5,313 bases of DNA, taken from Actinomycetota bacterium (GTDB lineage Bacteria > Actinomycetota > Thermoleophilia > Gaiellales > Gaiellaceae). Below are positions 4,972-5,313 of the stretch, one piece after another; position 1 is the first letter of the stretch, and every line of letters starts with the position of its first letter. The translations under genes were made by a program, and so were the position numbers. The notes under the pieces are model-generated. The model was not told the origin of the DNA, made no database searches, and saw nothing but the letters and a program-made list of their open reading frames with translations. The DNA lies in assembly GCA_005883245.1 (NCBI GenBank), contig VAXT01000028.1, positions 1 through 5,313 of the forward strand, read 5' to 3'.

Positions 4972-5151
4972 GACGCCGGTCTGAGTGCGGGAAACCGCGG
5001 CGGCAGGACTGTGATGAGTCACGCCGAGAGGCGGACAAGCTCCTGATCAAGCCAGCAGCGGGCGCCAGACCGGCGTCGCCGTGCCGCTCGGACGGATCAT
5101 TCCCAAGGCACGCAATGCGGCCAGTCACCCGACGAGTCACAAGCGGCACGG
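4972..5151 (-). ncRNA. Predicted IS110 bridge RNA (two-loop guide RNA)
   Basis: Read on the minus strand, two long perfect inverted repeats form adjacent hairpins. Stem 1 is 5142-5151 with 5079-5088 (10 bp, CCGTGCCGCT) around a 53-nt loop. Stem 2 is 5066-5077 with 4972-4983 (12 bp, GACGCCGGTCTG) around an 82-nt loop. The total is 180 nt, close to the roughly 177 nt known for IS621. Loop 1 holds GGTGACTG (5129-5122), equal to the left junction at 5212-5205, then GGAATGAT (5103-5096), complementary to the right flank at 3870-3863. Loop 2 holds AGGAGC (5044-5039), equal to the right end of the element at 3876-3871, then TCACAGTC (5014-5007), complementary to the left end at 5209-5202. This is the known guide order: left target, right target, left donor, right donor. 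The exact RNA ends are not known. Confidence 0.7.
5039..5061 (-). repeat. Copy of the element's right end inside the left end
   Basis: TCAAGCCAGCAGCGG (5047-5061) is identical to 3885-3899, the last codons and stop of the transposase. The neighbouring GCTCCT (5039-5044) equals 3871-3876, the right terminus. Two bases separate the blocks here and eight at the right end. The copy sits in loop 2 of the predicted bridge RNA, at the place of the left donor guide, but the match is longer than a guide needs. Confidence 0.7.
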
Positions 5152-5216
5152 AGACACCAGGCTGGCAATGGCCCCAGACAGACCGACCTACCTACCGAGT
5201 CTCACAGTCACCTGAG
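5131..5216 (-). repeat. Outer left end of the IS110 element, related to 746-828
   Basis: This is the outer left end of the element together with the start of the predicted bridge RNA and about 9 bp of flank. It matches 746-828 in the same orientation over its full length with small gaps. The similarity ends abruptly after CCTGAG on one side and inside the first RNA loop on the other. Confidence 0.65.
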
Positions 5217-5235
5217 GCCGTGACATGCTGATCTG

Positions 5236-5313
5236 ATGGCGATCGTGCGCTCGAAGCGGCCAGTGGCGGCTGGCCGAATTGCGGCGACCGCGCGGAGTCT
5301 CTTGGAGGCGTCG
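5236..5313 (+). CDS. N-terminal fragment of an unidentified protein (PPOX-type or TetR-type), cut by the window end
   Basis: An open frame starts with ATG at 5236 and runs through the last base; 26 residues are visible: MAIVRSKRPVA, then AGRIAATARSLLEAS. The arrangement R-I-x-x-x-A-R-x-L-L-x-x-S occurs both at the start of some actinobacterial PPOX-type flavoproteins (usually followed by TLCAIATV) and in helix 1 of TetR regulators, so I do not choose firmly. No Shine-Dalgarno is visible. An ATG at 5225 is closed at once by TGA. The IS110 element ends about 28 bp upstream, so whatever promoter served this gene has been displaced or replaced by the element. Confidence 0.45.
   Translation, partial: MAIVRSKRPVAAGRIAATARSLLEAS

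Larger units (their letters stand above)
3870..5207 (-). mobile_element. IS110-family insertion sequence, IS110 subgroup layout
   Basis: The element is about 1.34 kb: a transposase, a very short right end (about 14 bp after its stop codon) and a non-coding left end of about 270 bp upstream of it. This is the layout of the IS110 subgroup, where the bridge RNA is in the left end; IS1111-type members have subterminal inverted repeats and RNA at the other end. There are no terminal inverted repeats and no obvious target duplication, as known for the family. I placed the boundaries where internal guide-like segments match the ends. On the minus strand the left junction reads GGTGA-CT-GTGAG and the right junction AGGAG-CA-TCATTCC. 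A CT core is expected at both, so the right one would differ by one base. The ends are uncertain by a few bp. Confidence 0.75.

Noticed and set aside
5119..5125. GGCCAGT in loop 1 as a second guide to the repeat at 3851-3857
   Set aside because: It matches, but its order relative to GGAATGAT does not fit the left/right geometry of a bridge RNA; the overlapping GGTGACTG fits better.
4703..5149. A 148-codon minus-strand open frame overlapping the left end and the transposase start
   Set aside because: It covers the predicted bridge RNA and the transposase in another frame, and its composition is Arg/Ser-rich; its openness is explained by GC content.

Overview
The window is about 5.3 kb of GC-rich DNA with GC-ending codons and TTG starts. 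This fits a high-GC actinobacterium, possibly of the Thermoleophilia type, but the lineage is an inference from protein style and no marker gene is present.

Left part (1-839): the C-terminal end of a berberine-bridge-type FAD-linked oxidase, then about 400 bp with no credible gene. That gap holds two sequence blocks also found at the two ends of the IS110 element on the right of the window, so it looks like the remains of an older, internally deleted IS110 insertion.

Middle (840-2657): a VOC (glyoxalase/bleomycin-resistance fold) protein on the minus strand is divergent from a PPOX-type flavin split-barrel protein on the plus strand. A peptidase E-like serine peptidase (S51) follows. Two near-identical palindromes built on TACGGATCCGTA lie upstream of the PPOX gene and upstream of the peptidase gene, and suggest one dimeric repressor controlling both.

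Right-centre (2712-3814, minus strand): an ECF sigma factor and a membrane-anchored protein overlap by 4 bp (ATGA). This is the usual arrangement of an ECF sigma and its anti-sigma or sensor partner. Convergent with them, just after the peptidase gene, is one copy of a short intergenic repeat.

Right (about 3870-5207, minus strand): a complete-looking IS110-family element with a 349-aa DEDD/serine transposase, a very short right end and a 270-bp non-coding left end. The left end can be read as a two-hairpin RNA of about 180 nt with the layout of an IS110 bridge RNA. Short segments matching the flanks and the element's own ends occur in the order left-target, right-target, left-donor, right-donor. 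The element sits in one copy of the intergenic repeat, between the sigma gene and a gene that starts at 5236 and runs off the window. The bridge RNA, its targets and the relic at the left are the most interesting content.
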